The notes: generated by a model not told the origin, from the sequence alone. Counted from the stretch's first letter, positions 8,955-16,974 are shown. The stretch is DNA of 64,000 nucleotides from JBBQYD01 sp942493075 (GCA_942493075.1 OW818681.1:310001-374000), one strand, 5' to 3'. A program made the numbers and translations.

Positions 8955-10055
8955 TTAACCGCCCTTAACGAAGAACCTATGGAGCATCTTAACCGCCAGG
9001 TAACTTAATCCGGCGCTCACGGGTATGGTGAGTACCCACGCCCAAACCATCCGTTCCACAACAGTCCATTTGATGGCGTTAAACCGTCGTGCGGCGCCCA
9101 CGCCCATGATCGAGGCCGAAATGTTGTGTGTGGTCGAGACCGGGATACCGAGAATCGTTGCTCCCAGGATGACGCTGGCTGAGCTGGTTTCAGCGGCAAA
9201 CCCGTTAATCGGGTGCAGCTTGACCATTTTGTGTCCCAGGGTTTTGGTGATCCGCCAGCCACCGGCAGCCGTGCCGGCTGCCATGGTCATAGCGCAAACG
9301 ACCTTGATCCATACGGCGATTTCGTTTTGCTGGCCCGGTGCGGGCTGTGGCGTGTGCAGGAACGAAAGCCAATGCGGCAGGTTATCCAAATGGCCTGCCT
9401 GTGTGGCCCCCAGCAAAGCAAGAGCGATAATGCCCATCGTTTTCTGAGCGTCGTTGGTGCCGTGCATGAAACCCATGGCGGCGGCGCTGACAATTTGTGC
9501 GCGACCAAACACACGATTAATGAAGAGCGGACGCGATTTGTGGAAGATGAAATAAAGCAATGCCATGAAAAGGAAGCCCAACACCAGCCCGAGAAGAGGA
9601 GAGACAAGCATGGGGACGACTACTTTCCAGAGCAGGCCTTTTCCCAGCCACCAATGCTCCGCACTGGGCTGCGACCAGATGATGGACTGCCAGTTGCCAG
9701 AGGCAGCGACGGCGGCTCCGCATAGGCCACCGATCAAAGCATGACTGGAGCTGGAGGGCAGGCCGAACCACCAGGTGACCAGGTTCCAAATAATGGCTCC
9801 CAAAAGCGCGCAGATGATGATTTCGGAAGTCATTGTAATGACCTTCGAATCGATCAGCCCCGCGGAAATCGTCTTGGCGACTGCCGTGAACCAAAGAGCG
9901 CCGATCAGGTTGAATGATGCCGCCATGACAATAGCTTGTCTCGGCGTCAGCACTTTGGTCGATACCACCGTGGCTATGGAATTCGCCGTGTCATGGAACC
10001 CATTGATATATTCGAAGGCCAGCGCGACGAGAATGACGATTATGAGCAGCGTCAT
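8955..10055 (-). CDS. pit: PiT-family inorganic phosphate transporter
   Basis: The 366-aa membrane protein has about ten hydrophobic segments and the two PiT signatures: FHDTANSIATVVSTKVL in the N-terminal half and GFMHGTNDAQKTMGII in the C-terminal half, with VSTTHNISASIMGVG near the end. It should import phosphate, or metal-phosphate, by cation symport. Its start lies 2 bp after the DUF47 stop, an arrangement repeatedly seen for PiT transporters and their PhoU-like DUF47 partners. The residual sequence is complete at both ends. Confidence 0.95.
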   Translation of the reverse strand: MTLLIIVILVALAFEYINGFHDTANSIATVVSTKVLTPRQAIVMAASFNLIGALWFTAVAKTISAGLIDSKVITMTSEIIICALLGAIIWNLVTWWFGLPSSSSHALIGGLCGAAVAASGNWQSIIWSQPSAEHWWLGKGLLWKVVVPMLVSPLLGLVLGFLFMALLYFIFHKSRPLFINRVFGRAQIVSAAAMGFMHGTNDAQKTMGIIALALLGATQAGHLDNLPHWLSFLHTPQPAPGQQNEIAVWIKVVCAMTMAAGTAAGGWRITKTLGHKMVKLHPINGFAAETSSASVILGATILGIPVSTTHNISASIMGVGAARRFNAIKWTVVERMVWAWVLTIPVSAGLSYLAVKMLHRFFVKGG

Positions 10056-10057
10056 GG

Positions 10058-10687
10058 TCAGGAGTTCTTCAAGACAATCTGAGCAATGATGTTTCCAGCA
10101 TCGCGGCAGCGGTCGATAACCTTTTCAAGCAGCTCGAAGAGATCCTTCAGCACGATCACTTGTACGGCGTCATACTTGCCGCTAAACAGGTCCTTATAGA
10201 GCGTCATCATGTGTGTATCAGCTTCGCTCTCAAGATATTGCAGCTTGTCGTTCAATTCCTTGACCCGCTCCAGGTTCATGCCATCCCGCAGGCTGCGGAC
10301 CAGTTGCACCACGATCTCGGCACCTTGTTCCAGGAGCTTGATCTGTGGCTTGAAATCCACGCCCTTCACCAGGTGAGGAGCCAGGCGCACTCGGTCACTG
10401 AACTTCTCCACCGTCTTGGGAATCTTGTATAATGCGTTCGAAAGCTCTTCGATGTCCTCGCGTTCCAGTGCCGTCACAAACGTGGTGTAAACGGCGGTCC
10501 GGATTTCCTGGGTGATTTCCTTGTCCTTCTTGCGCGAATAGCCGAACTCGTTTGCGGATGGCGGGTTTTCGAGGTTCTCCCCGAGTTTAACGAGTTTCTG
10601 AACGCTGCCCCGCGCTTCCTCCGCGCTCGCTTCGAGCAGGCTGAAGAATTTGTCTTTATTCCCTAAGATTTTCTGAAGCGAAAACAT
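10058..10687 (-). CDS. DUF47 (PhoU-like) regulator of phosphate transport
   Basis: This 209-aa all-helical protein has the DUF47/TIGR00153 pattern: an N-terminal FFSLLEASAEE segment, DREDIEELSNALYKI-like core helices with acidic metal-binding residues (here EREDIEEL), and a C-terminal VIDRCRDAGNIIAQIVLK. It is the first gene of the operon with the PiT transporter. DUF47 proteins are thought to gate or regulate PiT uptake, as PhoU does for Pst. No phosphate-box promoter was recognisable upstream. Confidence 0.92.
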   Translation of the reverse strand: MFSLQKILGNKDKFFSLLEASAEEARGSVQKLVKLGENLENPPSANEFGYSRKKDKEITQEIRTAVYTTFVTALEREDIEELSNALYKIPKTVEKFSDRVRLAPHLVKGVDFKPQIKLLEQGAEIVVQLVRSLRDGMNLERVKELNDKLQYLESEADTHMMTLYKDLFSGKYDAVQVIVLKDLFELLEKVIDRCRDAGNIIAQIVLKNS

Positions 10688-10836
10688 GCACTAGGAAATG
10701 TCCTAAAATGGCTGCCGATGCACGCAAATAATTCCAGGAATGCCGCGGCTTGTGGCAGATGTCGGAGGATTCGAAGGCGGTTCATACCCCATTGTACCAA
10801 GCAATTGCGTTGGCGATGTTTCCGATTATGGGAGAG

Positions 10837-11298
10837 ATGATCAAGCCCGGATTGAGGCTCCTCATGGCCGATGATTCGAAGGATGACGCGTTTTTTGTTC
10901 AGCGCGCTTTGCTTCAGAGCGGGAAGGGCACGCTATTCAAATCGGTGCGGGACGGTCGGGAGGCGGTCGATTACTTGTCCGGAGAAGGCCAGTACGGGGA
11001 TCGCCAAAAGTTCTTTTTTCCCAACGCGCTTCTGCTGGACCTGAAAATGCCGGGGATGGATGGGTTCGGCGTTCTGGAATGGCTGAACGAACATCCAGAC
11101 TGCAAGGTCATTCCCACCATCGTTTTTTCCTCCTCAGCAATTGAAAGCGACGTGCATCGGGTCTATGCGCTTGGCGGCAACGCCTATATGGTGAAGCCCA
11201 ACAATTTTGAGGACCTGGTGGGACTCATTAAGCTCACGTTCGAATTCTGGTCCCGATGCCAGACCCCGTTGCCGCCCCCCGCGGAACGGTGCGGATGA
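10837..11298 (+). CDS. Stand-alone response regulator (Rcp1-like)
   Basis: This is a single receiver domain of about 153 aa: LRLLMADDSKDDAFFVQRAL supplies the acidic pair, LLLDLKMPGMDGFGVLEWL the phosphorylated Asp, TIVFSSS the Thr/Ser switch and YMVKPNNF the conserved Lys. There is no output domain. The DSKDDAFF opening and long helix spacing are typical of Rcp1-type regulators that partner hybrid kinases or phytochromes. The frame stays open upstream to 10750, but family length and the start of homology favour ATG 10837 (or 10828). Its kinase is not adjacent; the hybrid kinase at 46 kb is one candidate. Confidence 0.88.
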   Translation: MIKPGLRLLMADDSKDDAFFVQRALLQSGKGTLFKSVRDGREAVDYLSGEGQYGDRQKFFFPNALLLDLKMPGMDGFGVLEWLNEHPDCKVIPTIVFSSSAIESDVHRVYALGGNAYMVKPNNFEDLVGLIKLTFEFWSRCQTPLPPPAERCG

Positions 11299-11313
11299 GA
11301 TCCTCCCTCTGAA

Positions 11314-11362
11314 CCTCCCCGGAAGCAGGGGAGGGCGGGTTGAGAGACAGGCTCAACCCGCC
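11314..11362. terminator. Two tandem hairpins between convergent genes
   Basis: CCTCCCC/GGGGAGG (11314-11334, 7-nt loop) is followed by GGCGGGTTGAG/CTCAACCCGCC (11334-11362, 7-nt loop). They lie between the ends of the response regulator and the PHP gene and could stop transcription from both sides. There is no T-run, so factor-independent termination is uncertain. Confidence 0.5.
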
Positions 11363-11395
11363 GAGGGTTCCCCAGCCCGGCCTCACTTGGCCGTA

Positions 11396-12568
11396 TTACT
11401 TTCCTTGGTCCGCTATGAAGTCGATTTCCAGGTCCAGCGTGATTCCCAACGGTTGATCCGGACCTGTTAGCACGTTGCTCACCTTGTAAGGCAATTGAGT
11501 TCTTTGGGCCACACCCTTGCCTGCACTGGTGGCAGTCACGGGCACCAGAACCGTTTTGCGCGGCGGCAGAATCACTTCCGACGGAAATGAGATCTCTTTG
11601 AGTTCCCCGGCTCGCTTCAGAGTGAACTCGACATCCGATGCATTGTGGAGTTGCACCAGTTTTCGTTGCTTGTTTCTTAAAGTCAGCGCGGGCGTTTTTA
11701 CCTGGATGGCGCTGGTGACCAACGGGCGCATGAATTTTTCGTCGCCGACCAGGAGGTTGCCGGAATAGACGGCTGTTTGGCGGGCGAACAAAGCTTCTTT
11801 GAGGGCGCCGGGTGTGCGCGCTTTGGCAAACACCAGGGTGATCGGGCGGTGCTCTCCTTCGCCGAGTTCCAGATTCATCGGATCATGGATATCCGAGTTG
11901 CTGAGCATGGCCAGATGATGCTCGATCGCCCAGCGATGGGCTTCAGGATAATAATCGCGTCCGTTGACGACTTCGATGCCGTGCAGCATGCCGTTGGTCA
12001 GCAGTTCGGTGTGCTCTGGATACCAGACGGTGCGGCCATCCTTGAGTTGTCGTTCCCATCCCGGATGATTCCAGAATATAAAAGCACCTTGCTGATGGGC
12101 GGCTCGAACCGCATCGCGCCAGGCTGTGGTGGCGAGCGGGGTGGAATCTGTGAGAAAAATCGCATTCAGATGGCCCGGGGGCATGTTGCGGGTGATCTCT
12201 GAACCTTTAACAACCATCACATCGAGCTCATTCCCGGCACTCTGGGCGATTTCGTAGGAACGGTTATGGTTGGTGGTCACATCCGCCTTATGCGGCTGAT
12301 ACTCCAGATGATCGGTAATCGCGATGGCATCGAGCCCTTGCCGCCAGGCTTCCTCAGACCGGACTGAAGGCCAAACCAACCCATCGGAAAACACGGTATG
12401 GATATGAAAATCACATTTGAGGGTCACATACCCGGGAACTTCCGGAAGCTGGACGGGGGTGCGGGCGCGCACGACGGGATCATGGGCGTAGGCAGGGATA
12501 AAAGCACCAGCCAGTGCGATCAGGGCGCTGGCAAAAATGGATAGCCTAAAAGTACGATAACAATTCAT
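11396..12568 (-). CDS. Secreted PHP-domain phosphodiesterase (Sb-PDE type)
   Basis: The 390-aa protein has a signal peptide (to about AYAHD) and then a PHP metal-dependent phosphoesterase domain over residues ~45-270. Metal ligands are visible in KCDFHIHTVFSDG, AIAITDHLEYQ, VKGSEITR, WNHPGWE and SNSDIHDP. The last ~120 residues form a beta domain (QLHNASDVEFTL). Related proteins annotated as Sb-PDE phosphodiesterases fit this layout. The natural substrate is unknown, and the signal peptide points to the periplasm. It ends convergently with the response regulator and its 5' side borders the cassette array. Confidence 0.88.
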   Translation of the reverse strand: MNCYRTFRLSIFASALIALAGAFIPAYAHDPVVRARTPVQLPEVPGYVTLKCDFHIHTVFSDGLVWPSVRSEEAWRQGLDAIAITDHLEYQPHKADVTTNHNRSYEIAQSAGNELDVMVVKGSEITRNMPPGHLNAIFLTDSTPLATTAWRDAVRAAHQQGAFIFWNHPGWERQLKDGRTVWYPEHTELLTNGMLHGIEVVNGRDYYPEAHRWAIEHHLAMLSNSDIHDPMNLELGEGEHRPITLVFAKARTPGALKEALFARQTAVYSGNLLVGDEKFMRPLVTSAIQVKTPALTLRNKQRKLVQLHNASDVEFTLKRAGELKEISFPSEVILPPRKTVLVPVTATSAGKGVAQRTQLPYKVSNVLTGPDQPLGITLDLEIDFIADQGK

Positions 12569-12731
12569 GAATACTCAATCACAATTGACAATTCAGACGC
12601 TAAGTTGAATGAGACGGCAAACAGCGGTTGTTTATTCGAAGTAAATTTAGGGGAGCCAAGGTAAGGGTGTGCTTAAAAGTGGGTGAGCTTGTAATCCTCT
12701 ATTGGCAAATCACGCATACGCACGGAGTCCT

Positions 12732-12821
12732 TGCTAACGCTCCGGAGCAGCGGCCCCGCGCCACTGACGTGATATGCAAACAGAGCGGCTTCGCGGGATC
12801 CGCTGCCTGCGGTTGTTAGCC
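12732..12821 (-). other. attC-like cassette recombination site (a)
   Basis: This 90-bp element has end boxes TGCTAAC and GTTAGCC, inner arms GCAGCGGCCCCGCG and CGCGGGATCCGCTGC that pair with an unpaired base, and a variable centre. On the minus strand the TAA stop of the adjoining gene (12816-12818) lies inside the first box. This is how integron cassettes end. It strongly resembles sites b and e. Confidence 0.8.
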
Positions 12822-13274
12822 CTGTGTTCGACTGTAATCATCCAGATCACGAATATCAGGATATCTCATCCGCAACTTCTGGCCAAAGGCAGCGTCAATC
12901 CCAATGAATAGCGTCGCGCCACTGTCCCAACAGACAATCTCAAATCGTGCTCCATCCGCCTGTGGTTTGGGAGAACCAGTCCAAAGGCCAGTGTTTCCAT
13001 CAGCGTAAGGCAACTCGGCAGGCATGGTGGGCTCGTAATCGAAAGCGGATATGACAGCCCAGACAAACTGAACTTTGGCGCTCACCACAATATCGTGCAA
13101 TTCCTTACCCGGAATGATGAGAGAACTGCCAGACAGACGCTCATGCATCTGCCCAGCCGTTTCGAGGTCTGAAATCAGATACGTGAACTGTTCGAGCCTT
13201 GGCTCAAGATCAAAAATAGGATCCAAGTAGGTGTAAAACTGGACGCACTTCGAATGTTCCAAGAGTAGGTTCAT
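12816..13274 (-). CDS. Cassette gene 1: protein of unknown function (152 aa)
   Basis: I do not recognise the family. The protein is soluble-looking, acidic and without a signal peptide (MNLLLEHSKCVQFYTYLDPI start, RYPDIRDLDDYSRTQG end). Start 13274 is chosen because the longer frame would read through attC site b; this ATG lies 7 bp past the GTTAGCC box. The TAA stop is supplied by site a. Position and size fit a mobile cassette gene. Confidence 0.65.
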   Translation of the reverse strand: MNLLLEHSKCVQFYTYLDPIFDLEPRLEQFTYLISDLETAGQMHERLSGSSLIIPGKELHDIVVSAKVQFVWAVISAFDYEPTMPAELPYADGNTGLWTGSPKPQADGARFEIVCWDSGATLFIGIDAAFGQKLRMRYPDIRDLDDYSRTQG

Positions 13275-13280
13275 TCCATT

Positions 13281-13370
13281 GGCTAACGCTCCGGAGCAGC
13301 GGCCCCGCGCCACTGGCGCAATATGCAAACAGAACGGACTCGCGGGGCCCGCTGCGCGTGGTGGTTATGC
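13281..13370 (-). other. attC-like cassette recombination site (b)
   Basis: This 90-bp site has end boxes GGCTAAC (13281-13287) and GTTATGC (13364-13370), with arms GCAGCGGCCCCGCG and CGCGGGGCCCGCTGC. About 48 bp of its core is identical to site e. The TAA of the 105-aa gene lies inside the box at 13364-13370. Confidence 0.82.
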
Positions 13371-13682
13371 CGCATGGTCTTGTCTCCTGTATGCCAACCG
13401 CCCAAGGACTGCAATGGCAATCACCCAACCGCTGCACACGGTCCAGAGCCGCGCCCTCGTTTCTGTGACCGCCCAGCTAAACAGAATGTCACTCGGGTCG
13501 CCACCTCTGATCCATGCTGGACTGATTAGATGGAAGGGACACCGTTGTCGGATCACCTCCGCAGCGTTCCAGTTTGACGGGACGATACCGCCGACCTGCA
13601 CAGACGCGCCGGCGTAGTAAGCTAAGGTTACTGCGCTAATCGTCGCCACCAGGACTGCCAAAGCAAATCGTTTCGCCGTCAT
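13365..13682 (-). CDS. Cassette gene 2: small membrane protein of unknown function
   Basis: The 105-aa protein has an N-terminal hydrophobic segment (RFALAVLVATISAVTLAYYAG) and a second near the C-terminus (WTVCSGWVIAIAVLG), suggesting two membrane spans with a ~50-residue outer loop. No family was recognised. ATG 13682 is preferred to GTG 13694. The stop codon lies within attC site b, and the start follows site c by about 40 bp. Confidence 0.6.
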   Translation of the reverse strand: MTAKRFALAVLVATISAVTLAYYAGASVQVGGIVPSNWNAAEVIRQRCPFHLISPAWIRGGDPSDILFSWAVTETRARLWTVCSGWVIAIAVLGRLAYRRQDHAA

Positions 13683-13722
13683 TCTCTCTTTCACTTAACA
13701 CCGAGCACACTGGCTTGTTGCA

Positions 13723-13815
13723 GCCTAACGGAAAAGTGAGCGTGCGGTGGCCCAGAGCGCTCCGAACTGCACACAAGGTGCGCCCGCCGCTATTCGCTCC
13801 GCTGGCTGGTTGGGC
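13723..13815 (-). other. attC-like cassette recombination site (c)
   Basis: The end boxes are GCCTAAC (13723-13729) and GTTGGGC (13809-13815), both exact matches to the RYYYAAC and GTTRRRY consensus, 93 bp end to end. Internal pairing is weaker than in the other sites, with GAGCG/CGCTC inner arms. It lies between the stop of gene 3 and the start of gene 2. Confidence 0.72.
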
Positions 13816-13819
13816 ACTT

Positions 13820-14299
13820 TCACGGCTTTTGCAACGCCCCTCGAACGTCTGAATCGGATAAAGCACGGGCAGCGCAATCCCTTGCCTCTTGCGAAGCCAA
13901 TGGGCGAATGATCTCTATATGGGTACCGTCCTCGGCATCTCGGCCGAACTGCAAGACTCCTCCTTTGGCGGTGAACCGGTACATCCCATATCTGCCACAA
14001 CTTGGGGTATCCTTCGGCCCCACCTTTGGCTTCCCGAAGGTCTGAACCAGGAAGGCTTCCAGGGCCGGGTAATCCGCAGGTGCCATGCGAATAACGTCTC
14101 CGTTCTCGTCTCCAAAGTAGCGCCAAGCTCTGCTCACCCGCAGGGCGGCATTCGTTGAGACAGGTGTGGCTCCCGCCACAACAGCCCGCTGCAAAATAAA
14201 GTCCCCGACGCTCCCGGTGCCAGACTTAAACTGCCTGGTAGCACAGCCGCAGAGGCTTATTGCGACCCCCAGCACGAAACATGCTCTGGTGACTGTCAT
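13820..14299 (-). CDS. Cassette gene 3: predicted lipoprotein of unknown function
   Basis: The 159-aa protein opens with a short charged start, a hydrophobic stretch and the lipobox LCGC (Cys about residue 19), so it is probably anchored in a membrane as a lipoprotein. The rest is unrecognised (FGKPKVGPKD, YGMYRFTAKGGVLQFG). Start 14299 is used because the longer frame to 14416 reads through attC site d. The stop lies 5 bp from site c. Confidence 0.65.
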   Translation of the reverse strand: MTVTRACFVLGVAISLCGCATRQFKSGTGSVGDFILQRAVVAGATPVSTNAALRVSRAWRYFGDENGDVIRMAPADYPALEAFLVQTFGKPKVGPKDTPSCGRYGMYRFTAKGGVLQFGRDAEDGTHIEIIRPLASQEARDCAARALSDSDVRGALQKP

Positions 14300-14315
14300 A
14301 GCGCGTAGCCCTGCC

Positions 14316-14404
14316 CACCGATAGTGCTCAGTGGTGCGCCGCCCAAAAAGCCAGAAATGAAACCGCGACGCGATCGGCGCATCCACTGAAGCACATGGTT
14401 CGGT
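14316..14404 (-). other. Degenerate attC-like site (d)
   Basis: The box GTTCGGT (14398-14404) and long arms pairing GCTTCAGTGGATGCGCCG with CGGCGCACCACTGAGC (two unpaired bases) are clear. The opposite end reads ACCGATA instead of ACCGAAC, so the AAC core is lost. It may be unable to recombine from that end. Confidence 0.6.
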
Positions 14405-14412
14405 GACCGGTT

Positions 14413-14703
14413 TCATCGGTATTGCCCGGGCGCAAAACCCAGCGCCTGTATCGCCTCCGCAGTCGCGGACGGAAAGTCATGGTGGAACGGACCAGCGCAA
14501 GAAGAGCATCGGGTGGAGCCTGAAATGTCTCCGACCTCAGCCCCGGGCTTTTTGTCCCGGATGGCATAGACGGTTCCGCATTCGGCGCAGATAAGGACAA
14601 TAACGGAACAGGCGGGGCAGTGTGAAAAGATCAGCTCCCCTTGACCACCGCAGTAGGAGCATCGGTCAGACTTAAAATGCCAAGATGGCTGCTCAATCCT
14701 CAT
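14413..14703 (-). CDS. Cassette gene 4: small double zinc-ribbon-like protein
   Basis: This 96-aa protein is rich in Cys pairs: CSYCGGQG, HCPACS, CAECG and CSSCAG, consistent with two structural zinc sites. Function is unknown; such proteins often bind nucleic acid or partner proteins. ATG 14703 follows attC site e by 7 bp, and the TGA lies 9 bp from site d. Confidence 0.62.
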   Translation of the reverse strand: MRIEQPSWHFKSDRCSYCGGQGELIFSHCPACSVIVLICAECGTVYAIRDKKPGAEVGDISGSTRCSSCAGPFHHDFPSATAEAIQALGFAPGQYR

Positions 14704-14709
14704 GGATAC

Positions 14710-14799
14710 ACCGAACGTTCCGAAGCAGCGACCCCACGCCACTGGCGCAATATGCAAACAGAACGGACTCGCGGGGCCCGCTGCCTTAGGGGGTTAAGC
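14710..14799 (-). other. attC-like cassette recombination site (e)
   Basis: This 90-bp site has boxes ACCGAAC (14710-14716) and GTTAAGC (14793-14799). Its core CGCCACTGGCGCAATATGCA and following bases match site b, with arms GCAGCGACCCCACG and CGCGGGGCCCGCTGC. The TAA of gene 5 lies inside the GTTAAGC box. Confidence 0.82.
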
Positions 14800-15285
14800 A
14801 TCCGTCCCCTCCAATCCGATGTCCAATTCTGATGCCAGCCGTTGGGCACATTCTTGAGCTGCATAGCAAGGGTTGCCTTCTGCCACATTGAAATACCAAA
14901 TCAGGAGCTTCCGTCCAGAACGCCGATGCAAATACACAAAATGTGTATCCGAATCAGGACTCTGGACCCTACGGACGATCACCCTGTCGAATTCAGAAAA
15001 CGGTATTACACGACTCCACAGCGTATAGGTGCCAAAGAGCCTGGAATCGAAGCGTAGCACACGGGCGGCCACGTCTACTATTGTCTGTCGGCGGACCAGC
15101 ATAGCGAGCCCGGAAAGGAGGAATAAAGATCCCAATCCAACAACGAAGGGGTTCCCGCGCTCCATTCTAAATCCCATCACGAGTGCGACGAGTCCGCAGA
15201 GCAGAGCCATTGCGCACATAAGCCAATACATCCCCCTGCTGATGGGATGCAACTCGTAAGGTGTGGTCTTGAAAGCGATCGCCAT
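14794..15285 (-). CDS. Cassette gene 5: membrane protein of unknown function
   Basis: The 163-aa protein has two adjacent hydrophobic segments (WLMCAMALLCGLVALVMGF, FVVGLGSLFLLSGLAMLV) and then a soluble domain of about 90 residues (VDVAARVLRFDSRLFG). This is the plan of many small PH-like membrane proteins, but I cannot name a family. ATG 15285 lies 5 bp after site f; the longer frame to 15381 reads through that site. Confidence 0.62.
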   Translation of the reverse strand: MAIAFKTTPYELHPISRGMYWLMCAMALLCGLVALVMGFRMERGNPFVVGLGSLFLLSGLAMLVRRQTIVDVAARVLRFDSRLFGTYTLWSRVIPFSEFDRVIVRRVQSPDSDTHFVYLHRRSGRKLLIWYFNVAEGNPCYAAQECAQRLASELDIGLEGTDA

Positions 15286-15290
15286 ACGGT

Positions 15291-15370
15291 GCTTAACGGT
15301 CAGCGCAGCCACGCCGGGCCTGCGGCTCAGGAATGCAAAGCTGACGCTCGACTGGCGCGAATGGTTTGGC
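15291..15370 (-). other. attC-like cassette recombination site (f)
   Basis: This 80-bp site has boxes GCTTAAC (15291-15297) and GTTTGGC (15364-15370). On the minus strand the arm GTCGAGCGTCAGC pairs with GCTGCGCTGAC, leaving two unpaired bases on one side only. That is the asymmetry used for strand choice in attC folding. Confidence 0.75.
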
Positions 15371-15384
15371 GGGCCGCTCATAAC

Positions 15385-15774
15385 TCACTGCTGGTCAATA
15401 AACTCAACGTTCCTTCCAGAGATAACCATCTTGCTGCGCTTAACCGTAAATTTGTTGGTGCGACTCATCTGAGAATCAGCAATCTCAAGGGTGACAAATG
15501 AACCAACCGGCCCGCGCGTAACGCTCATAGACTGAGTGAGCGACATGCTCACGACATTCGTGCCATCAACAGAGATAAGAAACCCATTGGTCGTGACACC
15601 TGCACGCTCGGCCGGAGAACCCGGATAGACTGAACCTGTCCTCAATGGCTCGTCACTACTTTTCCGATCAACGATAACCAAGCCAATGCTGCCGAAGCCT
15701 CCGGCGAAAACTGTCAGAGCGAGCGCCAAAACGGCAATCGTGATTGATTTCGTCTTCCTGTTTTTAGTACGCAT
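15385..15774 (-). CDS. Cassette gene 6: membrane-anchored PDZ-domain protein
   Basis: The 129-aa protein has one N-terminal membrane segment (ITIAVLALALTVFAGGFG) and then a PDZ-like module: LRTGSVYPGSPAERAGVTTN, GFLISVDGTNV, and GPVGSFVTLEI. There is no protease domain, so it may bind unfolded or C-terminal peptides outside the cytoplasm, a role inferred only from the fold. ATG 15774 directly follows site g, and its stop lies 15 bp from site f. Confidence 0.68.
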   Translation of the reverse strand: MRTKNRKTKSITIAVLALALTVFAGGFGSIGLVIVDRKSSDEPLRTGSVYPGSPAERAGVTTNGFLISVDGTNVVSMSLTQSMSVTRGPVGSFVTLEIADSQMSRTNKFTVKRSKMVISGRNVEFIDQQ

Positions 15775-15776
15775 AT

Positions 15777-15869
15777 GCTTAACGACGCGCATCAGTGGCG
15801 GCGCGTCGGTGACATCCGAAATGTAAACACACGCGCCCCGCGCCGTCCAGTGAATGCGGCTGGTTCGGC
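15777..15869 (-). other. attC-like cassette recombination site (g)
   Basis: This 93-bp site has boxes GCTTAAC (15777-15783) and GTTCGGC (15863-15869). The arms GCATCAGTGGCGGCGCG and CGCGCCGTCCAGTGAATGC pair with extra unpaired bases. It is one of the best-formed sites. Confidence 0.82.
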
Positions 15870-16171
15870 TTCAATGGCGTGCCCTCAAAATCCTTACGCC
15901 AACAAAGGCGATCAGCCCAGCACGAGAAGCTGCCAACGAGTGAAGTGTGTGCCACCAAATACCCACGTAAAATCGGTCGTCTGTGGTGCTTGACTCCAGG
16001 GCAGAAAACCGCGCTAAGAGTCAGCGGAGCGGACCGCGAGTTTGCGCGGGCAGGTAGGTAACCCTAAGCCGAAACGAGTTTTCGGGAATAGCTGCAGAAC
16101 GGTGCCCAAAGCGCCCGAATCGGCAAGGAGACATGGGCCGCCCGCATTCACTCCAGTGTTTTTGTTCGACT
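15870..16171. other. Cassette without a clear gene
   Basis: No frame over 60 codons fits here on the minus strand and there is no ATG in that orientation. A 31-codon frame from GTG 15966 ends at TGA 15871-15873, two bases before site g (core WWHTLHSLAAS), and would be a very small hydrophobic peptide. Boxes GCAGAAC (16093-16099) and GTTCGAC (16163-16169) might mark a further attC site, but their arms do not pair convincingly. Confidence 0.4.
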
Positions 16172-16528
16172 TCATACCTCTGTCAGCCTCCGGGCAACGA
16201 TTTGTGGCTCTACTTCAAGTCCACAGAGGTGCGCATCCCAGTTGGGACCCACCAATGCTCCATCTTCATGCATCCCGTGCAACCAACGGTCTATAAATGT
16301 ATCGAGCGGTATCGCTGCTGGCTTATGGCGACTCCAACCTTCCTTCGCATGCCGTGTCGCATAAGCACGATCCGACCAGAACACGAGCACATCCCTTTCT
16401 TCTTGCTCGCTCGAGGGACAGAAAGCCCATCCTTCCGGTGACTTCAGTCCCCAAACCTCGCGGGACTGTCTTACACGGTGGATGAATCGCTCGTAATTCT
16501 CTTCAGATGTTGCTTGGTTTTGAAGCAT
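16172..16528 (-). CDS. Cassette gene 8: DUF2750 domain protein
   Basis: This 118-aa soluble protein matches the DUF2750 pattern: NYERFIHRVRQSREVWGLKS, EGWAFCPS, VLVFWSDRAYA, IPLDTFIDRWLHGMHEDGAL. The biochemical role of the family is unknown. It is a frequent small accessory gene in many bacteria, which suits cassette carriage. ATG 16528 is chosen because the longer frame reads into site h. Confidence 0.75.
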   Translation of the reverse strand: MLQNQATSEENYERFIHRVRQSREVWGLKSPEGWAFCPSSEQEERDVLVFWSDRAYATRHAKEGWSRHKPAAIPLDTFIDRWLHGMHEDGALVGPNWDAHLCGLEVEPQIVARRLTEV

Positions 16529-16536
16529 GGCTTTTC

Positions 16537-16629
16537 CTCGAACGACCGGCCTGAGTGGCGCGGGAATACAGGCGCTGGAAAGCAAACAGGACGCACCATT
16601 CCGCGTCCACTCCGGGCCGATAGTTAGCC
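16537..16629 (-). other. attC-like cassette recombination site (h)
   Basis: This 93-bp site has boxes CTCGAAC (16537-16543) and GTTAGCC (16623-16629). The arms CGGCCTGAGTGGCGCGGG and CCGCGTCCACTCCGGGCCG pair almost completely. The TAA of gene 9 (16624-16626) is inside the box. Confidence 0.82.
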
Positions 16630-16962
16630 CTTAATAGTCTCATAGTTTTGTAGCCACAAAGCGGGGTCAGCCAGCCCGTGCATCCCGTAAACGTATCTGT
16701 GATGCACCAACTCATGCCACAGATAACGATCGTCAACGATTCCACCCTCTGGCAACGAACCCTCAATCCGCCGGGACTCGTCCGTGCCGAATGCCCAAAC
16801 GTCGCAGCCCATGTCACGATCGAACATCTCCCTGAGAAACATCATCTCCTCGCCACACTTAAACCGACTCTCCAGCGACAGAAAGTCCCGGACAACCCGA
16901 ACGCGTGTGCCTGGCGTGAGTCCGCAGGATCTTCGGGGCGGGAACTTCGGGATGACGTTCAT
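16624..16962 (-). CDS. Cassette gene 9: small protein of unknown function
   Basis: The 112-aa protein has an SH3-like opening (LTPGTRVRVVRDFLS, KCGEEMMFLREMF) that resembles DUF3601-type proteins, followed by an LWHELVHHRYVYG segment. The assignment is tentative. ATG 16962 is preferred; the longer frame to 17022 enters the repeat at 16975-17085, which probably carries its promoter. Confidence 0.58.
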   Translation of the reverse strand: MNVIPKFPPRRSCGLTPGTRVRVVRDFLSLESRFKCGEEMMFLREMFDRDMGCDVWAFGTDESRRIEGSLPEGGIVDDRYLWHELVHHRYVYGMHGLADPALWLQNYETIKG

Positions 16963-16974
16963 GTGGTAACTATT

